From Mycobacterium pinniadriaticum (GTDB lineage Bacteria; Actinomycetota; Actinomycetes; Mycobacteriales; Mycobacteriaceae), in contig NZ_JAPJDO010000005.1 in the NCBI RefSeq assembly GCF_026242045.1, positions 232,784 through 296,783 on the forward strand: a stretch of 64,000 nt of DNA, given 5' to 3'. The notes beneath the pieces were generated by a model. The model ran no database searches. It worked only from the letters and a program-made list of their open reading frames with translations, and had not been told where the DNA came from. Below are positions 1 to 7,119 of the stretch, one piece after another. A program made the position numbers and the translations under genes. Within the stretch, counting starts at the first letter, position 1, and each line of letters begins with the position of its first letter.

Positions 1-54
1 GCCGCGCCGGGATGCCCCGCGCAGGGACTCCGGTGAGCGGGTTTCGACGGACAT
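1..54 (-). CDS. Possible 5' end of a minus-strand gene leaving the window
   Basis: An ATG at 54 opens a minus-strand frame that stays open to the window edge and begins MSVETRSPESLRGASRRG. It lies downstream of a TetR gene in the same direction and just past a long inverted repeat, which is where a regulated target gene would start. Eighteen codons are too few to assign a family, and a second in-frame-free ATG at 71 is an alternative. The call rests only on openness and position. Confidence 0.3.
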   Translation of the reverse strand, partial: MSVETRSPESLRGASRRG

Positions 55-70
55 GGGCGGACGACCTTCA

Positions 71-124
71 TGTTGACGGCGATAACATTCGTGAGCATGC
101 CAGCGTAAGTTATCGCTGTCAACA
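71..124. promoter_or_regulatory. Long inverted repeat, candidate operator
   Basis: Left arm TGTTGACGGCGATAAC (71-86) and right arm GTTATCGCTGTCAACA (109-124) are reverse complements with one mismatch in 16, separated by 22 bp. It fills the gap between the TetR gene and the gene starting leftward at 54. The TGTTGAC edge recurs at the start of the TetR gene (744-750). A repressor operator for the leftward gene is inferred; the 22-bp spacer would also allow a cruciform or a pair of sites. Confidence 0.55.
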
Positions 125-131
125 TCAGGGC

Positions 132-743
132 CTAGCTCAGGCCTTCGCCGAAGGCATCGAGCAGGCGGTCGGTGATCAGCTGCTGGCGTTCGGTACCGGC
201 CATCCCCAACGGACCGTCGAGGAACAGCGTCGCCGCGCCGTGTACGGCCGCCCAGGCCGCTTCGTCGAAACCGTCCCTGCGGCCTTCGGCGAGCAGGCCG
301 GCGGCCACCAGGTCGTCGACGCAGCCGCGCAGGATCTGGAACGGATGGCGGTCGGCGGGCACCACCTCGTCGCCCGGTTCGGCACCGTCCGGCGCGAACG
401 CGGTCCGGAACAGGCCCGGCTCGGCGACGGCGAAGTCGATGTAGGCCTGACCGGTGGCGCGGAACCTGGCCAGCGCCCGGGCCGACCGTGCGCCCCGGGA
501 GGGCACCCGATCCAATGCCTCCACCATCGCCGCTCCCATCTGCGCCATCACGTTGGCCTTCACCGCCGTCAGCAGTGCCTGCCGGTCGGCGTAGTGGCGG
601 TAGGCCGCCGAGTTACTCACCCCGGCCAGGCGCTGCACGTCGCGCAACACCACCGCGTCGGGGCCACCCGCGCGGGCGAGTTCGACTCCGTGCTCGAGCA
701 GCGCCTGCCGCAAGTTGCCATGGTGGTAGGAGGCGGTCGCCAT
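132..743 (-). CDS. TetR/AcrR family transcriptional regulator
   Basis: A 203-residue regulator with an N-terminal helix-turn-helix around residues 30-55 (AGVSNSAAYRHYADRQALL) and a WHG-type ligand domain behind it. The ATG at 743 is followed directly by a convincing TetR N terminus (MATASYHHGNLRQALLEHG); the frame continues upstream but only as a shadow of the riboswitch and permease. It is divergent from the cobalamin riboswitch and upstream of an inverted repeat of the type TetR proteins bind. The sequence does not show its ligand or targets. Confidence 0.85.
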   Translation of the reverse strand: MATASYHHGNLRQALLEHGVELARAGGPDAVVLRDVQRLAGVSNSAAYRHYADRQALLTAVKANVMAQMGAAMVEALDRVPSRGARSARALARFRATGQAYIDFAVAEPGLFRTAFAPDGAEPGDEVVPADRHPFQILRGCVDDLVAAGLLAEGRRDGFDEAAWAAVHGAATLFLDGPLGMAGTERQQLITDRLLDAFGEGLS

Positions 744-744
744 G

Positions 745-757
745 TTGACAAGTGTTA
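745..757. promoter_or_regulatory. Imperfect TTGACA-AG-TGTTA repeat at the TetR start
   Basis: TTGACA (745-750) and TGTTA (753-757) form an imperfect inverted repeat two bases apart, next to the TetR start codon. It could be an autoregulatory half of the operator system seen at 71-124, and TTGACA could also be the -35 hexamer for the rightward riboswitch transcript. Both roles are inferred from position. Confidence 0.35.
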
Positions 758-761
758 CATC

Positions 762-883
762 GCGGCAGGAATGCGTACCGGTAAAGTGCGGCGTGCAGTC
801 GCAGGGGAATCCGGTGCGAATCCGGAGCTGTCCCGCAACGGTATGCGCGGCGTGTGCGCCCGCGAGTCCGACTACCTGCCGGC
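762..883 (+). ncRNA. Cobalamin (AdoCbl) riboswitch
   Basis: The conserved cobalamin-riboswitch core is directly readable: GGGGAATCCGGTGCGAATCC at about 812-831, then GAGCTGTCCCGCAACGGT at about 832-841, and a B12-box-like GAGTCCGACTACCTGCC ending at 880. GGCAGG (764-769) can pair with CCTGCC (875-880) as the closing stem. It ends about 55 nt before the start codon of a CbiM-like cobalt permease, so B12 very likely shuts off cobalt uptake when the coenzyme is plentiful. Confidence 0.93.
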
Positions 884-887
884 TGTG

Positions 888-906
888 CCGGGCGCGCGGC
901 GCCCGG
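888..906 (+). terminator. GC-rich hairpin of the riboswitch expression platform
   Basis: CCGGGCGC (888-895) and GCGCCCGG (899-906) make a perfect 8-bp stem with a three-base loop, directly after the B12 box and followed by GGGTTTG. It stops about 20 nt short of the GGGGAG ribosome site of cbiM, so premature termination is more likely than blocking of the ribosome site. The U-run is short, as is usual in mycobacteria. Confidence 0.55.
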
Positions 907-938
907 GGGTTTGTCGCCACGTGGATTGGGGAGCTGCC

Positions 939-1616
939 ATGCATATCGAGCCAGGGATCGTCGAAGGTCCCAAGATCGTCCTGAGTTATGTCACCGCCGC
1001 CGGGGCGGGCGCCTTTGGGGCCTACGCCACCTGGCAGCTGATCAAGGAGCGCGGAATCGCCGCCCTCCTGGCGCGCAGCGCCGCCAGCACGGCGCTGGTG
1101 TTCGTGTTCTTTCAGGTGTTCCCGCACTATCCGGTCGGGATCTCCGAGGTCCACCTGATCCTGGGCTCGACCCTGTTCCTGCTGTTCGGTGCCGCCCCGG
1201 CCGCGATCGGGCTGGCCGGCGGTCTGCTGATTCAGGGGTTGTTCTTCGCCCCGTTCGACCTGCCGCAATACGGCATGAACGTCACCACGCTGCTGGTGCC
1301 GCTGTTCGCGTTGCGGTTGGTCGCCAATCGGGTCATCGCCCCGCGGACACCCTATGTGCAGCTGCAATATCGCCAGGCTCTCGCCCTGTCGGCCACCTAC
1401 CAGGCCGGCATCGTGTCGTGGGTGGCCTTCTGGGCGCTCTACGGTGAGGGGTTCGCCGCCCAGGCGATCACCGACATTGCGACGTTCGGTGCTGCGTATA
1501 TGACGGTGATCATCGTCGAGCCGCTCGCCGATCTCGGCGTGTTGGCCGCCGCCAAGGGTTGGCACCGGCGCAAGGACTCGCCCTTTCTGGAACGTCGTCT
1601 GCTCAACCCTGCCTGA
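939..1616 (+). CDS. cbiM: CbiM-like energy-coupling-factor cobalt permease
   Basis: A 225-residue polytopic membrane protein that opens MHIEPGIVEGPKIVLSY, matching the conserved MHI-P-G start of CbiM, the substrate-binding membrane subunit of cobalt ECF transporters; the N-terminal Met-His pair ligates the metal in that family. Several hydrophobic segments follow and the tail is basic. The ATG at 939 has GGGGAG upstream. The cobalamin riboswitch in front supports cobalt uptake for B12 synthesis. No cbiN, cbiQ or cbiO follows, so the energising subunits must be elsewhere or the protein is a solo variant. Confidence 0.8.
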   Translation: MHIEPGIVEGPKIVLSYVTAAGAGAFGAYATWQLIKERGIAALLARSAASTALVFVFFQVFPHYPVGISEVHLILGSTLFLLFGAAPAAIGLAGGLLIQGLFFAPFDLPQYGMNVTTLLVPLFALRLVANRVIAPRTPYVQLQYRQALALSATYQAGIVSWVAFWALYGEGFAAQAITDIATFGAAYMTVIIVEPLADLGVLAAAKGWHRRKDSPFLERRLLNPA

Positions 1617-1647
1617 GCTCACAACGCCGTCGCGGCAGATGTGAGCG

Positions 1648-1670
1648 GGCGTTATCGCAGCTATAACGCC
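1648..1670. promoter_or_regulatory. Palindrome GGCGTTAT-N7-ATAACGCC
   Basis: Perfect 8-bp arms at 1648-1655 and 1663-1670 lie 31 bp after the cbiM stop and about 160 bp before nnaR. A TAATTTTTT run follows at about 1687-1695, so it could be part of a terminator for cbiM, but the T-run is 17 bases beyond the stem. It shares the core GTTATCGC with both arms of the 71-124 repeat, which favours a protein-binding site. Confidence 0.45.
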
Positions 1671-1762
1671 TCTCGGCTCCGCCCGTAATTTTTTCCATGC
1701 AGGGTGAAGCGGTGACCGGTGGGGACGATCGCGATGAGGAGACCCACCGCGGAAAGCTTCCC

Positions 1763-1778
1763 GTAACAGTCGTGAAAC
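1763..1778 (+). promoter_or_regulatory. GlnR-type box upstream of nnaR
   Basis: GTAAC-AGTCGT-GAAAC matches the actinobacterial GlnR consensus (GTNAC, six bases, GNAAC). It lies 54 bp before the nnaR start. GlnR is the global nitrogen regulator of mycobacteria and controls nitrate and nitrite assimilation, the pathway NnaR also serves, so the site is biologically coherent. Binding is inferred from the match. Confidence 0.7.
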
Positions 1779-1831
1779 AACGCCGCCCTATCAAGGCGTG
1801 TAGGGGCTTGAGAACAACGTCAGGGTGGTCG

Positions 1832-2977
1832 ATGGATTCATCGAGAGCAGAAGTCGCCGACCCACTCGCCGGCTTCACCGTGGGGGTGACGGCAGCTCGC
1901 CGCGCCGAGGAACTGATCATGCTCCTGGAGCGCCGGGGGGCCGCGGTCGTCCACGCGCCGGCGATCCGGATCGTGCCCCTGGTCGACGACCTGGAGTTGC
2001 GCCGGGTGACGGCACAGCTGATCGAGGAACCACCGGACCTCGTCGTGGTCACCACCGGGATCGGGTTTCGTGGCTGGATCGAGGCCACTCACGGCTGGGA
2101 CGTCTCCGATGACCTGATCGCCGCGCTCGAGTCGACGCGCATCCTGGCCCGCGGCCCCAAAGCCCGCGGCGCGGTCCGTCAGGCCGGGCTGTGCGAAGAG
2201 TGGAGCCCCGAATCGGAATCCTCCGTGGAGGTGTTGGAGCGGCTGTTGTCCGACGGGGTCGATCAGCTGCGCATCGCGGTCCAGCTGCACGGCGCGGCCA
2301 GCGAATGGGAGCCCGATACCGATATCTGCGAGGCGCTGGCGCGGGCCGGGGCCCACGTGGTCAAAGTGCCGGTGTATCGCTGGGAACCGCCCGCCGATAC
2401 CCGGCGAATCGACCAGCTGATCTCGGCGATTGTCGATGCCGATGTGGACGCGGTGAGCTTCACCAGCGCACCCGCCGTCGCGGCGTTGCTGGAGCGCGCG
2501 AAAGCCCTTGGCGCCCTGGAATGTCTGGTCAACGCGCTGCGCAACGACGTCGCGGTGTTCTGTGTCGGGCCGGTGACGGCCACCCCGCTGACCCGACTCG
2601 GAATCGAGGCCCGCTTCCCGCAGCGGTACCGGCTCGGCGCGTTGGCCCGGCTGATCACCGATGAATTGCCATGCCTGGCAAAGCAGTACAGTGCGGGCGG
2701 GCACGACATCAGTGTCCGCAGCGCCAGCGTCGAGGTGGATGGCCAGCTGAAGGTGCTGCCACCGGCCGCCATGGCACTCTTGCGTCGGCTGCTGGTGGCA
2801 CCCGGGCTGGTGGTGTCGCGCGAGGAGTTGCTCGCGGAGCTGCCCGGCGGTGGCGACGACACCCATGCGGTGGAGACGGCGGTGGCCCGGCTGCGTTCGG
2901 CACTGGCCGCGCCCCGCGTCGTCCAGACTGTCGTCAAACGTGGTTACCGCCTGGCGCTGGACCCGGCCGCGACATGA
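1832..2977 (+). CDS. nnaR: Uroporphyrinogen-III synthase-like regulator NnaR
   Basis: A 381-residue fusion: a HemD/uroporphyrinogen-III synthase-like domain (about 10-265) followed by an OmpR/PhoB-type winged helix (about 280-378, with VETAVARLRSAL and a terminal VKRGYRL wing). The length equals the M. tuberculosis Rv0260c family. The M. smegmatis homologue NnaR is reported as a regulator of nitrate/nitrite assimilation acting with GlnR, and a GlnR box lies just upstream here. ATG at 1832 is the first start in a well-conserved N terminus. Its stop overlaps the next gene's ATG. Whether the UroS domain keeps catalysis is not visible; a sensory role is likelier. Confidence 0.85.
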   Translation: MDSSRAEVADPLAGFTVGVTAARRAEELIMLLERRGAAVVHAPAIRIVPLVDDLELRRVTAQLIEEPPDLVVVTTGIGFRGWIEATHGWDVSDDLIAALESTRILARGPKARGAVRQAGLCEEWSPESESSVEVLERLLSDGVDQLRIAVQLHGAASEWEPDTDICEALARAGAHVVKVPVYRWEPPADTRRIDQLISAIVDADVDAVSFTSAPAVAALLERAKALGALECLVNALRNDVAVFCVGPVTATPLTRLGIEARFPQRYRLGALARLITDELPCLAKQYSAGGHDISVRSASVEVDGQLKVLPPAAMALLRRLLVAPGLVVSREELLAELPGGGDDTHAVETAVARLRSALAAPRVVQTVVKRGYRLALDPAAT

Positions 2978-3660
2978 CGCAAGAACTGGTCCTGGTCGCT
3001 CACGGCACCCGAAATCCGCTGGGGCTGGCCACCATCACCGAGATCGCGTCGGCCGTTGCAGCGCACGTCGGTGCGGTCCGAACCGCGTTCGTCGACGTAC
3101 TCGGGCCCAATCCCCGTGAGGTGCTGGCGGATTCGACAACCCGGGCGGTCGTGGTTCCCGCGTTTCTGGCCTCGGGCTACCACGTCAACACCGACCTTCC
3201 GGCCCGGGTCGCCGAGAGCGGCCACCCCGACGTCACCGTCACTCGTGCGTTGGGACCCGACCCGGTGCTCGCCGAGATCATGCACGGCCGACTGCTCGAG
3301 GTCGGCTGGTCACCCGGTGACGCGGTGGTGATGGCGGCCGCCGGCTCGTCGGATCCGGCCGCACGACGCGAACTGGCGCAGGCCGCGGCGCTGCTGGGCG
3401 AGCTGGTGGGGGAGGTTCACCTCGGATTCGTGGCCACCGGAGTGCCGACCGTCGCCGATATCGTGCGCCGGCTGAGGAAATCCGGCCGCCGGGCGTTCAT
3501 CGCCTCCTACCTGCTGGCGCCCGGGGTGTTCCACACCAAGCTCGGCCATTGCGGTGCGCACGCGGTGACCGAGCCGCTGGGCGCGCACCCCGATCTGGTG
3601 GCGCTGCTGGCACGTCGCTTCACCACGCCGGTCGGCATACGCTGGACCCCATGCCACTGA
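2974..3660 (+). CDS. CbiX/SirB-like sirohydrochlorin chelatase
   Basis: A 228-residue protein of the CbiX/SirB chelatase family, with the N-terminal [11 protein letters not shown] motif holding the metal-binding His, and a second half that repeats the fold ([17 protein letters not shown], then a conserved GVFHTKL). Two half-repeats in one chain are typical of the longer class. It would insert Fe or Co into sirohydrochlorin for siroheme, needed by nitrite reductase, or for B12. It starts inside the nnaR stop (ATGA), so the two are translationally coupled and homologous to the Rv0260c-Rv0259c pair. Confidence 0.82.
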   Translation: MTQELVLVAHGTRNPLGLATITEIASAVAAHVGAVRTAFVDVLGPNPREVLADSTTRAVVVPAFLASGYHVNTDLPARVAESGHPDVTVTRALGPDPVLAEIMHGRLLEVGWSPGDAVVMAAAGSSDPAARRELAQAAALLGELVGEVHLGFVATGVPTVADIVRRLRKSGRRAFIASYLLAPGVFHTKLGHCGAHAVTEPLGAHPDLVALLARRFTTPVGIRWTPCH

Positions 3661-4088
3661 CCGGAGATTACGAACCCAGCACTTCGGACTGGGCGCGCGA
3701 GAACGCCGAGTTGATCATGTCGTCGGGTGGAACGGAAGGCACCGAGCTCAAGGGGAAGGCAGTCATCCTGTTGACCACCGTCGGAGCCAAGACCGGCAAG
3801 ATCCGCAAGACGCCGTTGATGAGGGTCGAGCACAACGGTGAGTACGCCGTCGTCGCCTCGCTCGGCGGCGCCCCGAAGAACCCGGTCTGGTACTACAACG
3901 TCAAGGCCCATCCGCGGGTCGAGTTGCAGGACGGCACAACCACCGGCGAGTACGAAGCCCGCGAGATCTTCGGCGACGAGAAGGCGACTTGGTGGCAGCG
4001 CGCGGTCCAGGCGTGGCCCGACTATGCCGAATACCAGCAGAAAACCGACCGTCAGATCCCGCTGTTCGTGCTGAGCCCGATTCACTGA
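3651..4088 (+). CDS. Deazaflavin (F420)-dependent nitroreductase family protein
   Basis: A 145-residue protein of the DUF385/Ddn family (split-barrel F420-binding oxidoreductases): the conserved blocks [35 protein letters not shown] and [12 protein letters not shown] are all present. M. tuberculosis Ddn activates nitroimidazoles; most paralogues have unknown natural substrates, possibly quinones. The ATG at 3651 lies inside the chelatase gene (10-bp overlap). It corresponds to Rv1558 by position just before ilvA. A second family member is encoded at 26163-26576. Confidence 0.88.
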   Translation: MPLTGDYEPSTSDWARENAELIMSSGGTEGTELKGKAVILLTTVGAKTGKIRKTPLMRVEHNGEYAVVASLGGAPKNPVWYYNVKAHPRVELQDGTTTGEYEAREIFGDEKATWWQRAVQAWPDYAEYQQKTDRQIPLFVLSPIH

Positions 4089-4117
4089 TTCGCCGTGGAA
4101 GGTGGCACCATTGAGCG

Positions 4118-5398
4118 GTGACCGCCGAACTGAGCCAGCACCGATTGTCAGCGCCGCTAACCGCGGCTGACATCGATGAGGCCGCGCGGCGAATTTCCGG
4201 TGTGGTCAGCCAGAGCCCGCTGCAGCACAGCGACCGGCTCTCGCAGGCCACCGGCGCCGAGGTGTATCTCAAGCGCGAGGATCTGCAGAGCGTGCGGTCC
4301 TACAAGCTGCGCGGGGCATACAACCTGCTCAAGCAACTCTCCGATGCCGAACTCGCCGCCGGGGTGGTGTGCTCCTCGGCCGGTAACCATGCGCAGGGAT
4401 TTGCGCTGGCCTGCCGCTCGATGGGTGTGCACGGCAGGGTCTACGTGCCGGCCAAAACCCCGAAGCAGAAGCGTGACCGCATCCGCTATCACGGCGGGGA
4501 CTACATCGACCTGATCGTCGGTGGGAACACCTACGATCTGGCGGCCGCCGCGGCGTTGGACGACGTCGCGCGCACCGGTGCCACCCTGGTCCCGCCGTTC
4601 GACGATCCGCGCACCATGGCCGGGCAGGGCACGATCGCCGTCGAGATCCTCGATCAGCTCCAGGCCGAGCCGGACCTGGTGGTCGTTCCGGTCGGTGGCG
4701 GCGGGTGCATCGCCGGGATCACCACCTACCTGGCCGAGCGGACCACGAGCACCGCGGTGCTCGGCATCGAGCCCGCGGGCGCGGCATCGATGATCGCGGC
4801 ACTTGCCGCCGGCGGTCCGGTCGCGCTGGATCACGTCGACCAGTTCGTCGACGGCGCGGCGGTCAAGCAGGTCGGTGCGCTGACCTATCAGGCACTGGCC
4901 GCGGCCGGTGACATGGTGTCGGTCACCACGGTCGACGAGGGCGCGGTCTGCACCGCCATGCTGGACCTGTATCAGAACGAGGGCATCATCGCCGAGCCCG
5001 CCGGGGCGCTGTCGGTGGCGGGGTTGCTGGAGGCCGATGTCGCACCGGGGTCGACGGTGGTGTGCCTGATCTCCGGAGGCAACAACGACGTGTCTCGCTA
5101 TGGCGAGGTGCTCGAGCGGTCGCTGGTGCACCTGGGCCTCAAGCACTACTTCCTGGTCGACTTCCCGCAGGAGCCCGGCGCGCTGCGCCGGTTCCTCGAC
5201 GAGGTGCTCGGCGCAGGCGACGACATCACGCTGTTCGAGTACGTCAAGCGCAACAACCGCGAGACCGGGGAGGCGTTGGTCGGTGTCGAGCTTGGCTCGG
5301 CCACTGGACTCGACGGGCTGCGGGCACGGATGGACGCCTCCGGCATCCATGTCGAGGCACTGGAACCCGGTTCGCCGGCCTACCGCTACCTGACCTGA
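4118..5398 (+). CDS. ilvA: Threonine dehydratase, biosynthetic
   Basis: A 426-residue PLP enzyme converting L-threonine to 2-oxobutanoate, the first committed step of isoleucine synthesis. The PLP lysine is in SVRSYKLRGAYN (about residue 61), the phosphate loop is PVGGGGCIAG (about 193-202), and an ACT-like regulatory domain occupies about 335-426, where isoleucine feedback would act. The GTG at 4118 follows the previous gene by 29 bp. The 3' end overlaps the convergent treZ by 13 bp. Confidence 0.96.
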   Translation: MTAELSQHRLSAPLTAADIDEAARRISGVVSQSPLQHSDRLSQATGAEVYLKREDLQSVRSYKLRGAYNLLKQLSDAELAAGVVCSSAGNHAQGFALACRSMGVHGRVYVPAKTPKQKRDRIRYHGGDYIDLIVGGNTYDLAAAAALDDVARTGATLVPPFDDPRTMAGQGTIAVEILDQLQAEPDLVVVPVGGGGCIAGITTYLAERTTSTAVLGIEPAGAASMIAALAAGGPVALDHVDQFVDGAAVKQVGALTYQALAAAGDMVSVTTVDEGAVCTAMLDLYQNEGIIAEPAGALSVAGLLEADVAPGSTVVCLISGGNNDVSRYGEVLERSLVHLGLKHYFLVDFPQEPGALRRFLDEVLGAGDDITLFEYVKRNNRETGEALVGVELGSATGLDGLRARMDASGIHVEALEPGSPAYRYLT

Positions 5399-7119
5399 CC
5401 CGCCCGCGTCACCACCACCGAATGCCCGGGCAGGTGGGTGCCGTGTGCACCCACTTCCGGCTCACCCCAGGCCAGCACCACTTCGCCGGCGGCCGGAACA
5501 GTGACCGGTTGCTCGCTGAGGTTGCAGGCGATCGCGATTGCACCGCGGCGCATCACGATCCAGCGCTCGTCCTCGTCGTAGTCGACCACCAGGTCGGTCA
5601 ACCACGGGTCGGCCATGTCGGGGTCGGTGGCGCGCAGCGCGATCAGGGCCCGGTAGAAGGTCAGCAGCCTGGCGTGCTCGCCGGAGTGGATCTCGTCCCA
5701 GTCCAGCTTGGAACGCAGGAAGGTCTGTGGGTCCTGGGGGTCGGGGACGTCGTCGGCGTCCCAGCCGTGGTCGGCGAATTCGGCCTTGCGCCCTTCGGCC
5801 GTCGCCACGCCCAGTTCGGGTTCGGGGTGCGAGCTGAAGAACTGGAACGGGCTCGATGAACCCCACTCTTCGCCCATGAAAAGCATTGCGGTGTAGGGCG
5901 ACCCGATGGCCAGCGCGGCTTTGACCGCGAGCTGCCCGTAGTCCAGGTTCTGCGATGGCCGGTCGCCGAGTGCCCGGTTGCCGACCTGGTCGTGGTCGGT
6001 GGTGTAGGCCATCAGCCGAGTCGCCGGGATCAGGGAGGTGTCCAACGGCCTGCCGTGTCTGCGTTGCCGGAACGACGAGTAGGTGCCGGCATGGAAATAC
6101 CCGTTCTGCAGGGTGGCGGCCAGCGTGGCCATCGAGCCGAAATCGGAGTAATAGCCTTGCCGTTCGCCGGACACCGCGGTGTGGATGGCGTGGTGGATGT
6201 CGTCGTCCCACTGGGCGGTCAGCCCGTAGCCGCCGCGGTCGCGGGGAGTGATCAGCCGGGGGTCGTTGAGATCGCTTTCGGCGATCAGGGACAGCGGCCG
6301 GCCCAGAACCGCTGACAGCGCGTCAGTCTCGATGGCCAGCTCCTCCAGAAGATGGATCGCGGTGCTGTCGACGAGGGCGTGCACCGCGTCCAGTCGCAGG
6401 CCGTCGACGTGGAAATCGCGCATCCAGCGCAGCGCGCAGTCGATGATGTAGCGGCGCACCTCGTCGGCGTCCGGTCCGGACAGGTTGATGCCCTCGCCCC
6501 ACGGGTTGCTCACCGCGGACAGGTACGGCCCGAACTTGGGCAGATAGTTTCCCGACGGGCCCAGATGGTTGAACACCGCGTCGATCAGTACCCCGAGTCC
6601 GCGGGTGTGACAGGCCTCGACAAAGCGCACCAAACCGTCGGGGCCGCCATAAGGTTCATGCACGGCGTACCACAGCACCCCGTCGTAACCCCAGCCGTGG
6701 ATGCCGTTGAAGGCGTTGACAGGCATCAGCTCGACGAAATCGACACCCAGATCCACCAGGTAGTCCAGCTTCTCGACGGCGGAATCGAAGGTGCCGTCGG
6801 CGGTGAACGTCCCGGTGTGCAGTTCGTAGATCACCGCGCCCTCGATCGACCGGCCCGCCCACTGCTGATCTGCCCACCGCACCGCCGAGGCATCCCACAG
6901 TTGGGATCGCTCGTGTACTCCGTCGGGCTGGCGAGGGGAACGCGGATCGGGAAGTACGACCGGATCATCGTCCAGGACAAAGCCGTAGCGGGCATCCGGG
7001 GCGCAGTCCACATCGGCGCGCCACCAGTCGTCGTCGCCGGCCGTCATATCGTGCAGCTGGCCATCGACATCGAGGCGCACCAGATCGGGCACCGGCGCCC
7101 ACACCGCGAATTCAGGCAT
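5386..7119 (-). CDS. treZ: Malto-oligosyltrehalose trehalohydrolase
   Basis: A 577-residue GH13 enzyme that releases free trehalose from maltooligosyl-trehalose made by TreY. An N-terminal beta domain (MPEFAVWAPVPDLVRL) precedes the barrel, with GLRLDAVHAL (nucleophile Asp), LIAESDLND (acid Glu) and YTTDHDQVGN (third acid). The ATG at 7119 overlaps the treY stop by 8 bp, arguing for coupling. It is the last gene of treX-treY-treZ. Confidence 0.95.
   Translation of the reverse strand: MPEFAVWAPVPDLVRLDVDGQLHDMTAGDDDWWRADVDCAPDARYGFVLDDDPVVLPDPRSPRQPDGVHERSQLWDASAVRWADQQWAGRSIEGAVIYELHTGTFTADGTFDSAVEKLDYLVDLGVDFVELMPVNAFNGIHGWGYDGVLWYAVHEPYGGPDGLVRFVEACHTRGLGVLIDAVFNHLGPSGNYLPKFGPYLSAVSNPWGEGINLSGPDADEVRRYIIDCALRWMRDFHVDGLRLDAVHALVDSTAIHLLEELAIETDALSAVLGRPLSLIAESDLNDPRLITPRDRGGYGLTAQWDDDIHHAIHTAVSGERQGYYSDFGSMATLAATLQNGYFHAGTYSSFRQRRHGRPLDTSLIPATRLMAYTTDHDQVGNRALGDRPSQNLDYGQLAVKAALAIGSPYTAMLFMGEEWGSSSPFQFFSSHPEPELGVATAEGRKAEFADHGWDADDVPDPQDPQTFLRSKLDWDEIHSGEHARLLTFYRALIALRATDPDMADPWLTDLVVDYDEDERWIVMRRGAIAIACNLSEQPVTVPAAGEVVLAWGEPEVGAHGTHLPGHSVVVTRAGQVR

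Noticed and set aside
12..1616. Single 534-residue plus-strand gene
   Set aside because: Its first 300 codons are the antisense of the TetR gene and the riboswitch; only the last 225 codons from 939 are the permease.
744..1622. Upstream extension of the TetR gene to 496 residues
   Set aside because: The extra part is antisense to the riboswitch and cbiM, and the ATG at 743 begins a normal TetR N terminus.
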